DNA of 64,000 bases from Carposina sasakii (lineage: Eukaryota; Arthropoda; Insecta; Lepidoptera; Carposinidae), in contig CP053148.1 of NCBI GenBank assembly GCA_014607495.2, positions 2,666,001 to 2,730,000 of the forward strand. Direction: 5' to 3'. Under the pieces are notes generated by a model that was given only the letters and a program-made list of their open reading frames with translations, did not search any database and was not told the DNA's origin. Every line of letters begins with the position of its first letter. Within the stretch, counting starts at the first letter, position 1. Position numbers and translations under genes: made by a program. Shown here one piece after another: positions 18,136 through 28,387 of the stretch.

Positions 18136-19605
18136 TCCGGCGCCGGCCGTCACACGCTGTGCATATGCGTGTCGAAGGCGCGATGAGTCATGCGTACGCG
18201 ACACGTGAAGCGCGCATATCGTTACAGTGTTTAGCTTGGAACGAGTCAATTAAATCATTGGTTATTGCACTTATTGCGTTATGGACAAATAGCATGTTAT
18301 TTTTAAAAGCTATACGTTATATTAGCTACCACTAGTATATAGTGTTCTGTGATTTTCACATTGAAATATATACTATGGAGATGACCCTAGCCCAAAAAAG
18401 TGTGCATACGTAGGTATGCACGCTACGAATGTACGGTATGAACTAACACTAACGTATGAGGGGTTTACAAATGGCGCATTTATCTAGGGCAGTTCTCGAT
18501 AGTCGAATTGTGTTTATCGATATATCGATAGTTTCTCCCACTTCCTTCTACTAAACATATACACCGTTTTTTAAGATAGATATTTACTTCAGTTTCGAAG
18601 AAGCATTGTTTGTAAACATTAGCTAACTAACTCGTACTTGTTAGATATGAGTGACGTTTGACGTTTTTTCATATTGATGTATCCGATGTAGGTATCCTCT
18701 CAGATGAATGATATACATGTATCCTACTAAAAAATTCAATTTTGTGTTTGCGAAATCAGCTTCTTTGGGTTTTTTATAGTGCAAACTTTATGTGAATAGG
18801 TACTATTGAATTGAGTAGTTAACTCTTTAGGAACTATTGACTGTAATACACAAAACTGTGCCTAATAAAAAACCTAATTTCGTCTTTTCACATTCTTTCT
18901 ATTTCTAAATAAAATAAGGTATAGGTGTATACCTACCTACTGAATACGTTCTATTTTATTAAGCCAATCGTGGGACAGAATAACGTGTAATACTATTAGC
19001 AAACTCGTTAGGAACTATTGATACTTATACAAAAATGTACCTAATATAAAACCTAATTTTGTTTTTTCGGATTCATTCTACTTTTAAATAAGTACCTATG
19101 CTTCCATTAAGTACTTCCATTAAGTACACAAAAAAACTTTAAAAAATATAAGTATGAACTATCTGCTCCCATATCCGATTCACGTCACGTTCTTTTTAAA
19201 GTTAAATAAGTGTGGTGAGTTAAACGGTTTTATTGGCATAATCATGTCGATAATGTTCTTACCTACATACACACATATTATAATAGTTATTGCTATGCTA
19301 GTTGTTAGTAAATACAAAATGAAATGGTACATAGTAGAATGTAACGTAAAGGCTATGTTAAGCGAACCTTTCTAATTATTTTCAGTAGAATATATGAATT
19401 ACTGAAAAACCATTGTACCTATTTGTGTATTAGTTACCCAATGTTGCGAGGTGGCCACAGCGCTGGTTCCGGGTGTATTTCTAATTTCATGCAAATGCAG
19501 AGACTGAAATATAATAAGAATGTGATTTAACCAACCTTCGTTTTATATTTTATAAATAGGAAAGTTAAAATAATTAATTAATCTCTATTTTATTTAACTT
19601 CTTAC
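18136..19605. other. Intergenic or intronic, no gene recognised
   Basis: AT-rich. If the orphan exons at 12274-12644 belong to the THAP gene, this would be intron. Contains 'tatcgatatatcgata' near 18516. The short ORFs show no family resemblance. Confidence 0.35.
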
Positions 19606-20968
19606 CAGAGCATCTTCAGTACTAGGAACGAATGAAACATTGTGTTGAATTGAGCTTGCCGCTGCTGTTATTACAGTCATTTTTCTATTTTGAGGCTGCA
19701 ATAAAAATTAAAAAGGAATTCTAATTTAGATTCTTACTATTATTCTTATAGCATAAAGATTAGAACAAAAATTACCAGTAATATTGGAGACGGCGTGGCA
19801 CTCTCACGAAATTTAAAAATGTTCATTGTTTTATTAAATGATATGCAATGGAAATGCAATGAACAGACAAAGTGTACATTAGTAAACAAGTCCATATTTT
19901 CTTTGTCAATAATATTGAGCCAAGCACGACGTGTCTCTTTAGTCTTGGGTAATCTAAAATAAATTGTATCAAGAATTACAAAATGAACATACATTATTTT
20001 ATTATAATGACAATTGTATTAATTGAAGAAGTTCTAAGTTGTAACTAGTCAACACATCAAAAGAGGTCTTAAGTAAAATCTCATAAAATGTATATTACTA
20101 ACTATCGTGCCTGACACAATGGTGGCCAAAATAGAAATGAAATATAATGTTTCATTTCAAGGCTTTTTGTCATATACAAAATTATCGATACAGGACTACG
20201 ATATAGAACTATCGTCACAGCACTATTTTTCATAAAAACAATTAGATACAATTTCAGAGCGAAATAATAAAAAATACAGGAAAACAATGAGAAAATGTGA
20301 CGAAATACCATGATAAAAGACAAAACCCATTTGTATATTTTAAAATACAGAGATATTTTTATCAAATATCTAATACTTACCGACAGTGACGGATTTACCA
20401 GCAGGCTGAGTAGGCTCGAGCCTAGGGCGGCAGATTTTGGGGGCGGCAAATTTGGGGAACGATTTCTTTTTTTTTTTTTACCTCATAGATATCAAAAATA
20501 TTTTTCTATGACGGTTTTCTGATGTCTTACAGATAGAAGTCTGCAACAAATTTTGTCGATGACTTTTCTCTCTCACTTGTCATTGCACATTCCGAGAGTA
20601 GCAAACTTCCATATTCTAGAGTAAAACACTTCTTATGAGTGAAAAGAGCGCACCCCTCTTCCCACTAACAACCCATACATGCCAGTCGGTTGGAGGCTAC
20701 GAACTGGATGGATGGATGTAAATAGCATACATGCCCCTACATGATTGAGCTTCGATTAGCTCAAAAATATTTATTTTACGTGCAATTTCAACGAAATTGT
20801 TGCATTGTAAAAATAATGTATGATATGACTAGGCAAGGGCGGCAAAAACTATTCAGCCTATACCTTGAAAATTTGTAAATCCGCCACTGCTTACCGATGA
20901 AATGTTACGCCAACTTGTTTGGGTCCTTTTGCGTTCACGTACCCAATTACATGGCACCTAGGCGACAT
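19606..20968 (-). CDS. THAP-domain protein, 5' part (3 exons identified)
   Basis: THAP domains are zinc-dependent DNA-binding modules of transcription factors and of P-element-type transposases. Exons: 20968-20895, 19953-19776, 19695-19606, all GT/AG and in phase, giving 114 residues with the last donor in phase 0. Visible THAP hallmarks are C5, the FHRLPKTKETRRAW segment (residues 23-36), CSLHF at 54-58, and ATPSPI in the position of the family's AVPTIF-like motif. The usual second zinc ligand (C-x4-C) is Tyr10, in CHVIGY, so the zinc site may be damaged or noncanonical. Exon 3 (PQNRKMTVITAAASSIQHN) is low complexity. A hAT-like element fills most of intron 1. No stop codon has been located, so the 3' end of the gene is not resolved; further exons may lie left of 19606. 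Confidence 0.78.
20384..20889. mobile_element. hAT-like MITE inserted at a splice donor
   Basis: Terminal inverted repeats CAGTGACGGATTTACCAG and TTGTAAATCCGCCACTG. A perfect 8-bp target duplication, CTTACCGA, lies at 20376-20383 and 20890-20897. Length is 506 bp, with no transposase. Read on the gene strand, the duplication is TCGGTAAG, which is the exon-1 splice donor (CG|GTAAG) of the THAP gene. A donor-like sequence is therefore present at both ends of the element, and the exon-1 donor itself is intact. Confidence 0.92.
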
Positions 20969-21419
20969 CTTGTTTAATGTTAAAATAAATTGCACTTAAA
21001 CTAAAATAATGTCTATAAACCTCGGAAAAATTCTTTCACACAAAACCAAAACAATCCTCACTGACAGATCACCTACCGTAATGAATGATGGATGATTTCA
21101 AAATGGCCGGGATTTGGCCGCATTTGTATATTATGCAGTGTTGCCTATGTGTGCATAGCCAAATTTAGTCATATAACATATTTAGTCAAGTAACATATTG
21201 TTGTTTCTTTTTTACTCGTAAAATTATAGGTTAGTAAAAGAGAGACAAATACAAGTTTATGAGTACGATGTCGATTTGCATCATATTTGTGTAACTAATT
21301 ATTTGTATAGATCATAATGTTCAATCCATAGTATATATCTCACCGGATTTTCATTCAATGATCTACGTCAGTACTCAGTACACTAAATAGTCTGTGACTT
21401 AGAGAGTAGTATATTCTGG
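20969..21419. promoter_or_regulatory. 5' region of the THAP gene
   Basis: Upstream of the ATG at 20968 on the minus strand. The motif 'aaaatggccggg' (21098-21109, plus strand) resembles a YY1/pleiohomeotic-type AAAATGGC site common in housekeeping promoters. This is a positional inference, with no experimental support in the sequence. Confidence 0.3.
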
Positions 21420-21805
21420 TCGTCGGGAAAAGCTGGAAGGGAGCGGGTGTAATATTCTTGTGAAAATCAAAATTTATTTGTAAATGGCTTGCATGTGTCC
21501 GTAAAGTGATGTTTTCTGGTAGATAAGTAATATTTTGTTTACTTGTTATGTGAATCTAGTGCGTGTGCATGGTTTTATATGCAGGTAAGCTGAGTAAAAC
21601 TTTAGTCGGAATATGATCTCTTCATGGGCTCATGTAAGTTGTTTCTGCAATTATTTTTGATTTTTACTAAGTTTAAACTCGTTCTTGAGGATTTTTCCGA
21701 CGTTTCCATTCATCATCATTATCATCCATCATAAATTCAGAATTCATTTTACTAGACAATGATTAGGCTGTATGGGCTTAGTTCCCCTTGCCTTTCCTTC
21801 GGGAT
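21420..21805 (+). repeat. Further copy of the 14841 repeat family
   Basis: Carries the full set of family words: 'ggaaaagctggaagggagcg', 'ggcttgcatgtgtccgtaaa', 'gtgaatctagtgcgtgtgca', 'gatctcttcatgggct', 'gacgtttccattcatcatca', ending 'ccttgcctttccttcgggat'. It lies between the THAP gene and the 169-codon ORF, so it separates their presumed promoters. Confidence 0.8.
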
Positions 21806-21932
21806 AAATTAAAAAAATATAAAAAATAGTAGTATATTCTTTGTCTGTGACTCTATCCATAGTTTTGTTGATCTTTTAAAAGGAACCTATTATATATTTT
21901 TTAGATTAATTACGGGACCGAGAGATATAACG

Positions 21933-22442
21933 ATGTCCTCTCGTATGGATTTTTCTTACGATGATGAGACAGGCGAAATTATCACCTACAATGTGAATGA
22001 AGAAACAGGGGAACAGGTAGAAAACAATTCTGCCGCTTTCCACGCCTGTTCACCAACACGAGAAGCAAACGACACACATGAACGTTGTAAGAACTGCAAC
22101 TTTGTACAAGAAAAAGAACAAAATATAAAAGCCCAGTCTTTTGATGGCTCCAATATTGGCATTTTCAGAATGATTCTCTTGTTAACCATAGTTGTGTTTT
22201 TTCCTGGCGTTACAACAATTTTGCTAATTATTCTCGAGATATTCCTCCATGTTCAATGCCATAAGAAAAATAAATACATGAAGAATTCCACATTGTATTA
22301 CAGAAGTCCACTGCATGTTGTAACTAGCATTTTCTGTGGTGTCTGCAGAGACTGTGATACAGCATCTAAAATTGGCCAACTGCAAGACAAGAGGAAGTAT
22401 CGTCACAATAATGTTATAAAATATGAGAACATTCTGTTTTAA
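21933..22442 (+). CDS. Small putative membrane protein, single exon, 169 aa
   Basis: Open from ATG at 21933 to TAA at 22440-22442. The N-terminal half is hydrophilic and acidic (DDETGEII and NEETGEQVE, residues 11-30), with cysteines at 39, 52 and 55. Residues about 76-107 are strongly hydrophobic (from IFRMILLLTIVVFFPGV on), either one long membrane span or a short hairpin broken by Pro91-Gly92. The C-terminal part has a CGVCRDC cluster (135-141) and is basic. There is no signal peptide. A plus-strand AATAAA at 22638-22643 could serve as the polyadenylation signal. I do not recognise the family. It could be an orphan lepidopteran gene or the remnant of an element-encoded ORF. The ordered protein-like composition supports coding, but nothing else does. 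Confidence 0.5.
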   Translation: MSSRMDFSYDDETGEIITYNVNEETGEQVENNSAAFHACSPTREANDTHERCKNCNFVQEKEQNIKAQSFDGSNIGIFRMILLLTIVVFFPGVTTILLIILEIFLHVQCHKKNKYMKNSTLYYRSPLHVVTSIFCGVCRDCDTASKIGQLQDKRKYRHNNVIKYENILF

Positions 22443-23716
22443 ACATAGTTCTTTATTTAATTTGTCACTTGACATCCCTTACTGGAATAGTATTTTAGTA
22501 TTCTCATGAAGTACAGCGGAAAATTCATATTACAGTAGACTGTTGATTATGCTAACAATGACAGGACACGGGTGTAAAAAAATGGGTATTTTCGGAAAAC
22601 AAAACCAAAATTCAGTCTACATATTTATCTAATGGCAAATAAAAACCAAAATTTACATTTTAGAAAAGTGTTATTGTAACTCTGGTATAAATTACATATG
22701 TATTTTTTCTGGGGACCCACATACGCACAAACAAACCCCACTTTAAAATCCTAGCTTGACCTCTTTCCCTATTCCTGGCAACCATAATAGGCAGTTCAGA
22801 TAACAAGTCATTCAGTTGATTGATTAATACTGTAATAAACATGAACATATAAAGAATAACAGACAGACTATTGTCAATATACAGAGTGAAGCATTCATAG
22901 TAAGCTCGGTAAGGAATATCCTTACCATGGAGTAGGGATGTCTATTGACGTGTTATCCACCCACACATACAAACCATAGTAAGCTTGGTGCCTACTAGAA
23001 AATAAACAACATGAGCAATGTGCTGCCATTATGGTGCTTCAATCTGTGCATTGACAGCATTATGTCCGTTGTTCTTTATACATTCATGCTAATATCCTAT
23101 ATTTTATTTTACTATACCTATAGATAAGTCCCAGTTCCATACTGATAGACTTCAGTTGTTCTTTACATTTGATTTATGGGCATTTCTCTGCTAAATGGAA
23201 AATCGTTGTCCTAAGCAAATTTTATATAATAAAGTTCAATATTTCTAAGCTTTTTGTATGAACAATGACAAAGCATTAGGTATTCTTGATACGCCACAGC
23301 TTATTTAGTAATTTAATAATGTGATATTTATTTAAATTAACCTCAATACACAGTCCCCTGGTATGTCCCTTTTCCCAAATTACAAGTCTTGTGACCAATA
23401 TTGTTTTTTTTTGCAGTTGATAATTGAATAAAAATTATTAAAATACTCTAAAGAAAACAGTCAGCATCTTTAAAAATCACAATTATATTTTTACTATAAA
23501 AATTTCATCAAAAAATTATACATGAATGCTGTCCTCAAATTTTTTGAACAGTCCCCTGATAAAATTTGAAAACCGCGTGAAAGTCAAATTTTGTATTGGC
23601 GTGAAACATTAACATCGTGAAACGGAACGCAATCAGTGTAAAGTTTGTTTGGGTGTATAGATAGGCGAGCAGTCAGCATTTATTTGTGTCACCATTGAGT
23701 CTTCTAGTGAACCTTA
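22443..23716. other. Intergenic, no gene recognised
   Basis: AT-rich. Contains the first two copies of a 10-bp word CAGTCCCCTG (23351-23360, 23549-23558) that recurs to the right. No coding region is supported. Confidence 0.4.
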
Positions 23717-24640
23717 TGTCTCGGCCTTTAAATAAAACAGTCCACTGGTAAGCCAGTTTTTTCCTATTTTAAGAGTTTTAATTACAAATATTTGTTTAAA
23801 GCAATTGATTATCAAGTACGTACCCACAATTGTTTTGTTAATGTGATAGGTTAAGATGATTTTGTTTTATTAAATTAACATGTAAAAATTACAGTCCCCT
23901 GGCAGACAGTCCCTGTCATTTCATAGCACAGGGGACTGTTTTATAACGCAGGGGACTGTTTTATTTAGGTTTTGTCAAGTCTGACATGCCAAATTACGCA
24001 AATATGATCTTAATCATTAACAATATCGTTTCCTTCTTAAGAAGTAGGTATCTCACAACGCCACTCAAAAAGAGGCCAGCCGAAACAAGAGAAGAAATAT
24101 TAGAACAAAAACGTATCTTATATCTAAACGTAGCTGAACATTTAACGGTTACAACGGTTGTAAAAAAGTTTGTGATAACAATCAAAATGATGAGACACCA
24201 AACACAAAACTTTCAAGAATGTGTGATACTCCATCAACTCGCAAAGGGGTAAAAAAGGTCATAAAATCGCTAGCACATATCTAACCGGATAATAATATTA
24301 CAAAAACCAATTTTAATACTAATTTTGAGAATATTGACGGGCCTTTTCTAATTTTGGCTTTTATTCATTTTGAGAATAGTACAAGCAGCCAATAGTAATA
24401 CAACAATAGTGATTACGTTTTAGTCAGGTTCGACGTCAGAAACACGAAATATCGTTATGTTGCTGTTATTAACAAAGTAGATGATGACGATGGCGAACTA
24501 ACAGTAACTTTTATGAAATATTGTGATGATAAGAGCCACACGTTCAGAATGGATGAAGATAATATTACTGATGTCAGTTTTAACCAAATACTGGAGAAGT
24601 TACCACAGCTAGATCGTACTCAAAAAGGGAGAAGATAATT
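23717..24640 (+). pseudogene. Decayed transposon-type ORF fragments
   Basis: A short start exon-like piece at 23717-23748 (MSRPLNKTVHW) is followed by a gtaagc donor. Broken reading frames follow: 23986-24252 (with KKRPAETREEILEQKR), a second frame near 24199-24285, and 24424-24638, which reads VRFDVRNTKYRYVAVINKVD and ends in a stop. The last piece, with a Tyr-rich start and acidic spacers, resembles the C-terminal tails of insect DNA-transposon proteins of the pogo/jerky kind; this is recalled similarity only. The frames are not joinable without shifts, so the gene is dead. Confidence 0.45.
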
Positions 24641-24713
24641 TTATTATTTTCCAATATCCGTTTCTGTTTTCGAGAAATAAGTAAATTTTTAGATTTTTTC
24701 CTGAAGTGCAATG

Positions 24714-25195
24714 TTAAGGCTGCTTTTCCACCAAAGGTGTGCTATGCTACGTTGCTATGGATGCGTTTGATATCCACCAATCATATTCATTGGTGCACAT
24801 AGCTCAGCACTGGTGGAAACGGATTCAACTAAGATATGTTTTTTATATGGAAGGATGCGTGCTATGGATGTATGCTATGGATGCGTGCTACGTATGTGTG
24901 CTATGGGTGCGTGCTTCCCTACTATCGATACATCGCAGTCCAGTTCCAGTCTCACGTCTTGAGGTTAGGTTGGTTTTCAGGTACAAACACTCACTATTTT
25001 CCACTTATTTACTTAAATTACTTAAGGAATGCTATAATACGTGTACTACTGCAGCCAAACCGGAAGTCAAACTTATCCAAGTTGAATCCGTTTCCACCAG
25101 TGCTGAGCTATGTGCACCAATGAATATGATTGGTGGAAATCAATCGCATCCATAGCAACGTAGCATAGCACACCTCTGGTGGAAAAGCAGCTTAA
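24714..25195. mobile_element. MITE with about 110-bp TIRs and TTAA ends (piggyBac-like target)
   Basis: Starts TTAAGGCTGCTTTTCCACC and ends GGTGGAAAAGCAGCTTAA. The inverted arms continue inward with 'gctatgctacgttgctatgg', 'ccaatcatattcattggtgc' and 'gctcagcactggtggaaacg'. TTAA at 24714-24717 and 25192-25195 fits the TTAA target duplication of piggyBac-type elements. A run of 'gctatggatgcgtgcta' variants lies at 24850-24915. No transposase; the 138- and 95-codon ORFs across it are by-products. Confidence 0.87.
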
Positions 25196-25584
25196 GGCTG
25201 ATTTTGTGTAAGAGGTTGTGAGATTAGTGCTAATTACTTGAAAAAGTACAAATAATTTAAAATATGTTTTAACTGAGTACTTAGAATGTTGATTGTAATA
25301 ATTAGTCGGCAGAGTCTATTTATTTGTTTATTAATTATTTTTTTTATAATTATAAAGACTGACTTTAGTGTCATACAATTTGTATCTTAAAAATACTATT
25401 ATTCTAAGAAGATGTTTTATAAAGTTTAACAGAAATGTTAAGAACATTGTTACATTACATGTGTTAATAACTGACGGTAAAGTAATAAATAACAAGTAAA
25501 ATTTCTTTACTCTTGATTTATTTCAAGAACAATAATGTCCGTCCTTATGTTCATAATAGTTTTGTCCCTCTTTGTATAGTTTCT
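25196..25584. other. AT-rich spacer, no gene recognised
   Basis: Very AT-rich sequence (for example 25316-25360) between the TTAA MITE and the GC-rich block. Nothing is supported. Confidence 0.4.
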
Positions 25585-25587
25585 AAT

Positions 25588-25930
25588 CGGTAGGGCGGCG
25601 GCAGCAGGCAGGGGTGTCGATCGGCCGAGGGCGGGGCAAAATCTCCCCGTCACCGACCGATCGGCGGATCTACCCGGCCATGTCTGCCTGCCGTCCTACC
25701 GACATAGTGTGTCGTCCCTTTTTTCTGAGTGCATGGGCATTCCCCCATGCACTAAATAGTATAAAATCTGTATATAGTGTTTTTGTCCTTCGCTGCCTCG
25801 GCTTAGTCGCCGAGGCAGCGCGGCTTCCGGCCGCAAATTAGTGAACGGAGCGCTATCGCGCGCCGAGACGTTGCCCGGGCACAGGGACAAACCCTATGGC
25901 CCGTAGCCCGGAGCGCGCTATCGCGCGCTC
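25588..25930. repeat. GC-rich block of nested hairpins
   Basis: A sharp change to GC-rich sequence with several inverted repeats. CGGTAGG...GCAGGCAG (25588-25611) pairs with CTGCCTGCCGTCCTACCG (25684-25701). AGTGCATGGG pairs with CCCATGCACT (25728-25753). A perfect 12-bp stem CGCTGCCTCGGC/GCCGAGGCAGCG has a 6-nt loop (25791-25820). GAGCGCG/CGCGCTC lies at 25911-25930. It could be a foldback or SINE-like insertion, or a structured RNA. I do not recognise it. Confidence 0.6.
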
Positions 25931-26486
25931 AGGACGACCCCACAGTTCAATAACAATTATTTAAATAATATGTAGGTAAGAACTAGAAACAAAATTTTCA
26001 TACTGAAATACTTGTTTTTATTCACAAAAACATTCCCCTGTGCGTTTACAACAGTCCCCTGTCACGATTTTTGATAAAATCGTTAACTCAAAAACTAGGA
26101 CGAAAATAAATGGGCTTTTCAATGTGGTTTAATGAACATAATATTGTCCTTCATTTTATTAACAAACATTATCAACATTTAACAAAATTTGCTTAGGAGT
26201 CTTGTATGGGCGTTTCCAAATAGCAGAGAAACACCCTTATACTATGTATATTCTTAAGTTTTCTTTTTATTATGGTAGTGGTTAAAATATACCTTTTCCT
26301 GCTTAAATATACCTGCTTTTCTTATTGGCTAGTTTAAGGACAAATTGGTTGAGGTTTAATATTTATAAATTTTATTTAAGGAATTAGACAAGTGGTTAGT
26401 ACAAAATATTACTTTTATTTATATGTATTCCCAATTAGCATAAAGGTCTGATGCAAAATATGTGATGACATAGGGAAGAGGTCCAG
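25931..26486. other. Spacer, no gene recognised
   Basis: Contains another CAGTCCCCTG (26052-26061) and a variant CATTCCCCTG (26031-26040). Otherwise AT-rich with no supported coding region. Confidence 0.4.
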
Positions 26487-27910
26487 CAGTAGGTAAAAAA
26501 GGGCTGATCTTTGAATCGTAGAGACACATACAAAATGATAATAACTCCATATTTTCCATTATACAATTTCAAGAGGCCGGCGAAATACCTCCATTTGTGT
26601 ACATGTTTGCCCAATAAACATATATTTACTATTATACTCTTAGAAGCAAACAACGTTTAAAATATGAACCAGGGTATATTAGGAATACAAGTCATTTCCT
26701 ACTTTTCTACATGCATCTGTTAAATGTAATATAAAAAATTATAAATTCATTAACTTGGAAATAGGTGGGTGACGCCTAACTCCGGCTTTACCATCAAAAA
26801 CATCGAATTTTTACTGTAGTGGCTTAAATTGGGCGAGAAATTCAACAGCACACATTGACTTTGACTGTACCGATCAATGATCTGATTAAGGTAAAAAAAA
26901 AATATGTTTTTGCATGCCAATTGTGATGATGAGTACTGAGTCAGAGGTAGGTACTGCCACTATATCATAAATATATAAGGACACGTACACATTTCACTGA
27001 CAGATCACACCTTAAATTGTAGTTCCGATGAGTCTCAAAGCAGTTGGCATGAATAGTTGTGTGTTTACACTTGAGAAATTCATTGCAGCAACCTACTGCA
27101 AGTATCGCCGGAAATGGCACAATTTCAGTCCGTGTGTGCTAGAATTGAATGTGCGTTGGCTATGTTTTTCAGTAATGCCAACCCTAGACCCGGGCAAATA
27201 TTCCAAAATGGTTGGTCGAAACATTATATCGTTTGTAAATGTGCCCATTATCCACTAAGAAATACAAGTCTCAAATCTTACCTTTGTGCATCACAAAGCG
27301 GCTTCATGAGTGAGTATTTAGAAAAAAACAAACCTTTCAGTGTTGCCAGAAAAATAATCTAATTTCTACTTCAAGTTTGAAAAACTTGAAAAGGTGTTTG
27401 GTAGTTTTTGTATTTTCGATTATAGATAAATTCATGTCGGCGGGCAAATATACCTACCAGGGCAAAAATGGACGGTTTGACGGTAGGTAAAAAAGGGCTG
27501 ATCAATGATAATTATTATACATCTAGCTGTCTAATAAACAATACTGTAAGAATATTAGGAATACAAGTATACCTACATGCAAAATGAACAGGGGTGGGTT
27601 AACTCCCTTTGAAACTGTTGGTTTTGGAGTTCAACAGCACACATTGACTTTGACTGTACCGATCAATGATCTGATTAAGGTAAAAAAAAAATATGTTTAT
27701 GTGTGATGGATGAGTATGAGTCAGAGTCTGCCACTATATCACACAGATCACACCTTAGAGATGAATAGTTGTGTGTTCGCGCAGCAAAAAGTATCGCCTT
27801 TTCGAGAATTGAATGATGCAGATAATTAGTGCCTTATATCGTGTAAATGTGCCCGAAATTTCAAATTTGTGCATCCAACGGCTTCAGAGTTATTTAAGAA
27901 AAACTGATTC
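26487..27910 (+). repeat. Direct duplication of a block; second copy shortened
   Basis: Copy 1 (about 26487-27360) and copy 2 (about 27482-27910) share 'gtaggtaaaaaagggctgat', 'aggaatacaagt', a 60-bp identical run around 26845-26905 and 27630-27690 ('cagcacacattgactttgac', 'cgatcaatgatctgattaag'), 'gtcagag', 'ctgccactatatca', 'agatcacacctta' and 'gaatagttgtgtgtt'. Copy 2 lacks many short internal pieces. The ORFs inside copy 1 (27028-27362) have no recognisable family. Confidence 0.7.
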
Positions 27911-28387
27911 TGCTGCACGAACGTTCTCCCAGCAATTTTTTTTAAATTGATGGGTCAAGCTGTATATTAAATATGCAAAAAGATAGCTTAAATACGAGCA
28001 TAAATGTGCCGTGAAAGCCAAATTTGTGCCTCTGAACATTTCAGATATTTCGTTTTTTGCTGGGCGAACGTTTTGGCGATTGTTATATATCGGAAACGCA
28101 CACTGAATAGTTTATGCCCATTTGAAAGGTTTTCTATAAAAGCCTGTGGACACCTTTATTCCGTTTCAAGAATATATCATGACCCAATTATTGAGCCGAG
28201 ATTTTTATTACATATAACTAAAAAATCTTTCCATCGTTTGCTAAGTTAACTTAGGGTCACTTCTATCAGCACGCTTTCGCGCCATTGCAAAATATACTTA
28301 CTCTCCTTGCGTCGCGTCGCCCCGTAAGTCACTCAGAACCGTCATTTGGGGCGACATGCATTATTCGTTGGTACATACTAGGGTTAG
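27911..28387. other. Unclassified sequence
   Basis: An 81-codon ORF (28004-28249) shows no family resemblance and may be transposon-derived. Nothing else is supported. Confidence 0.35.

Noticed and set aside
18129..18335. Plus-strand ORF of 68 codons
   Set aside because: Starts at the edge of the 62-bp tandem repeat and shows no protein-like features.
24739..25155. Overlapping plus-strand ORFs of 138 and 95 codons
   Set aside because: They lie wholly inside the TTAA-flanked MITE and read through both inverted arms.
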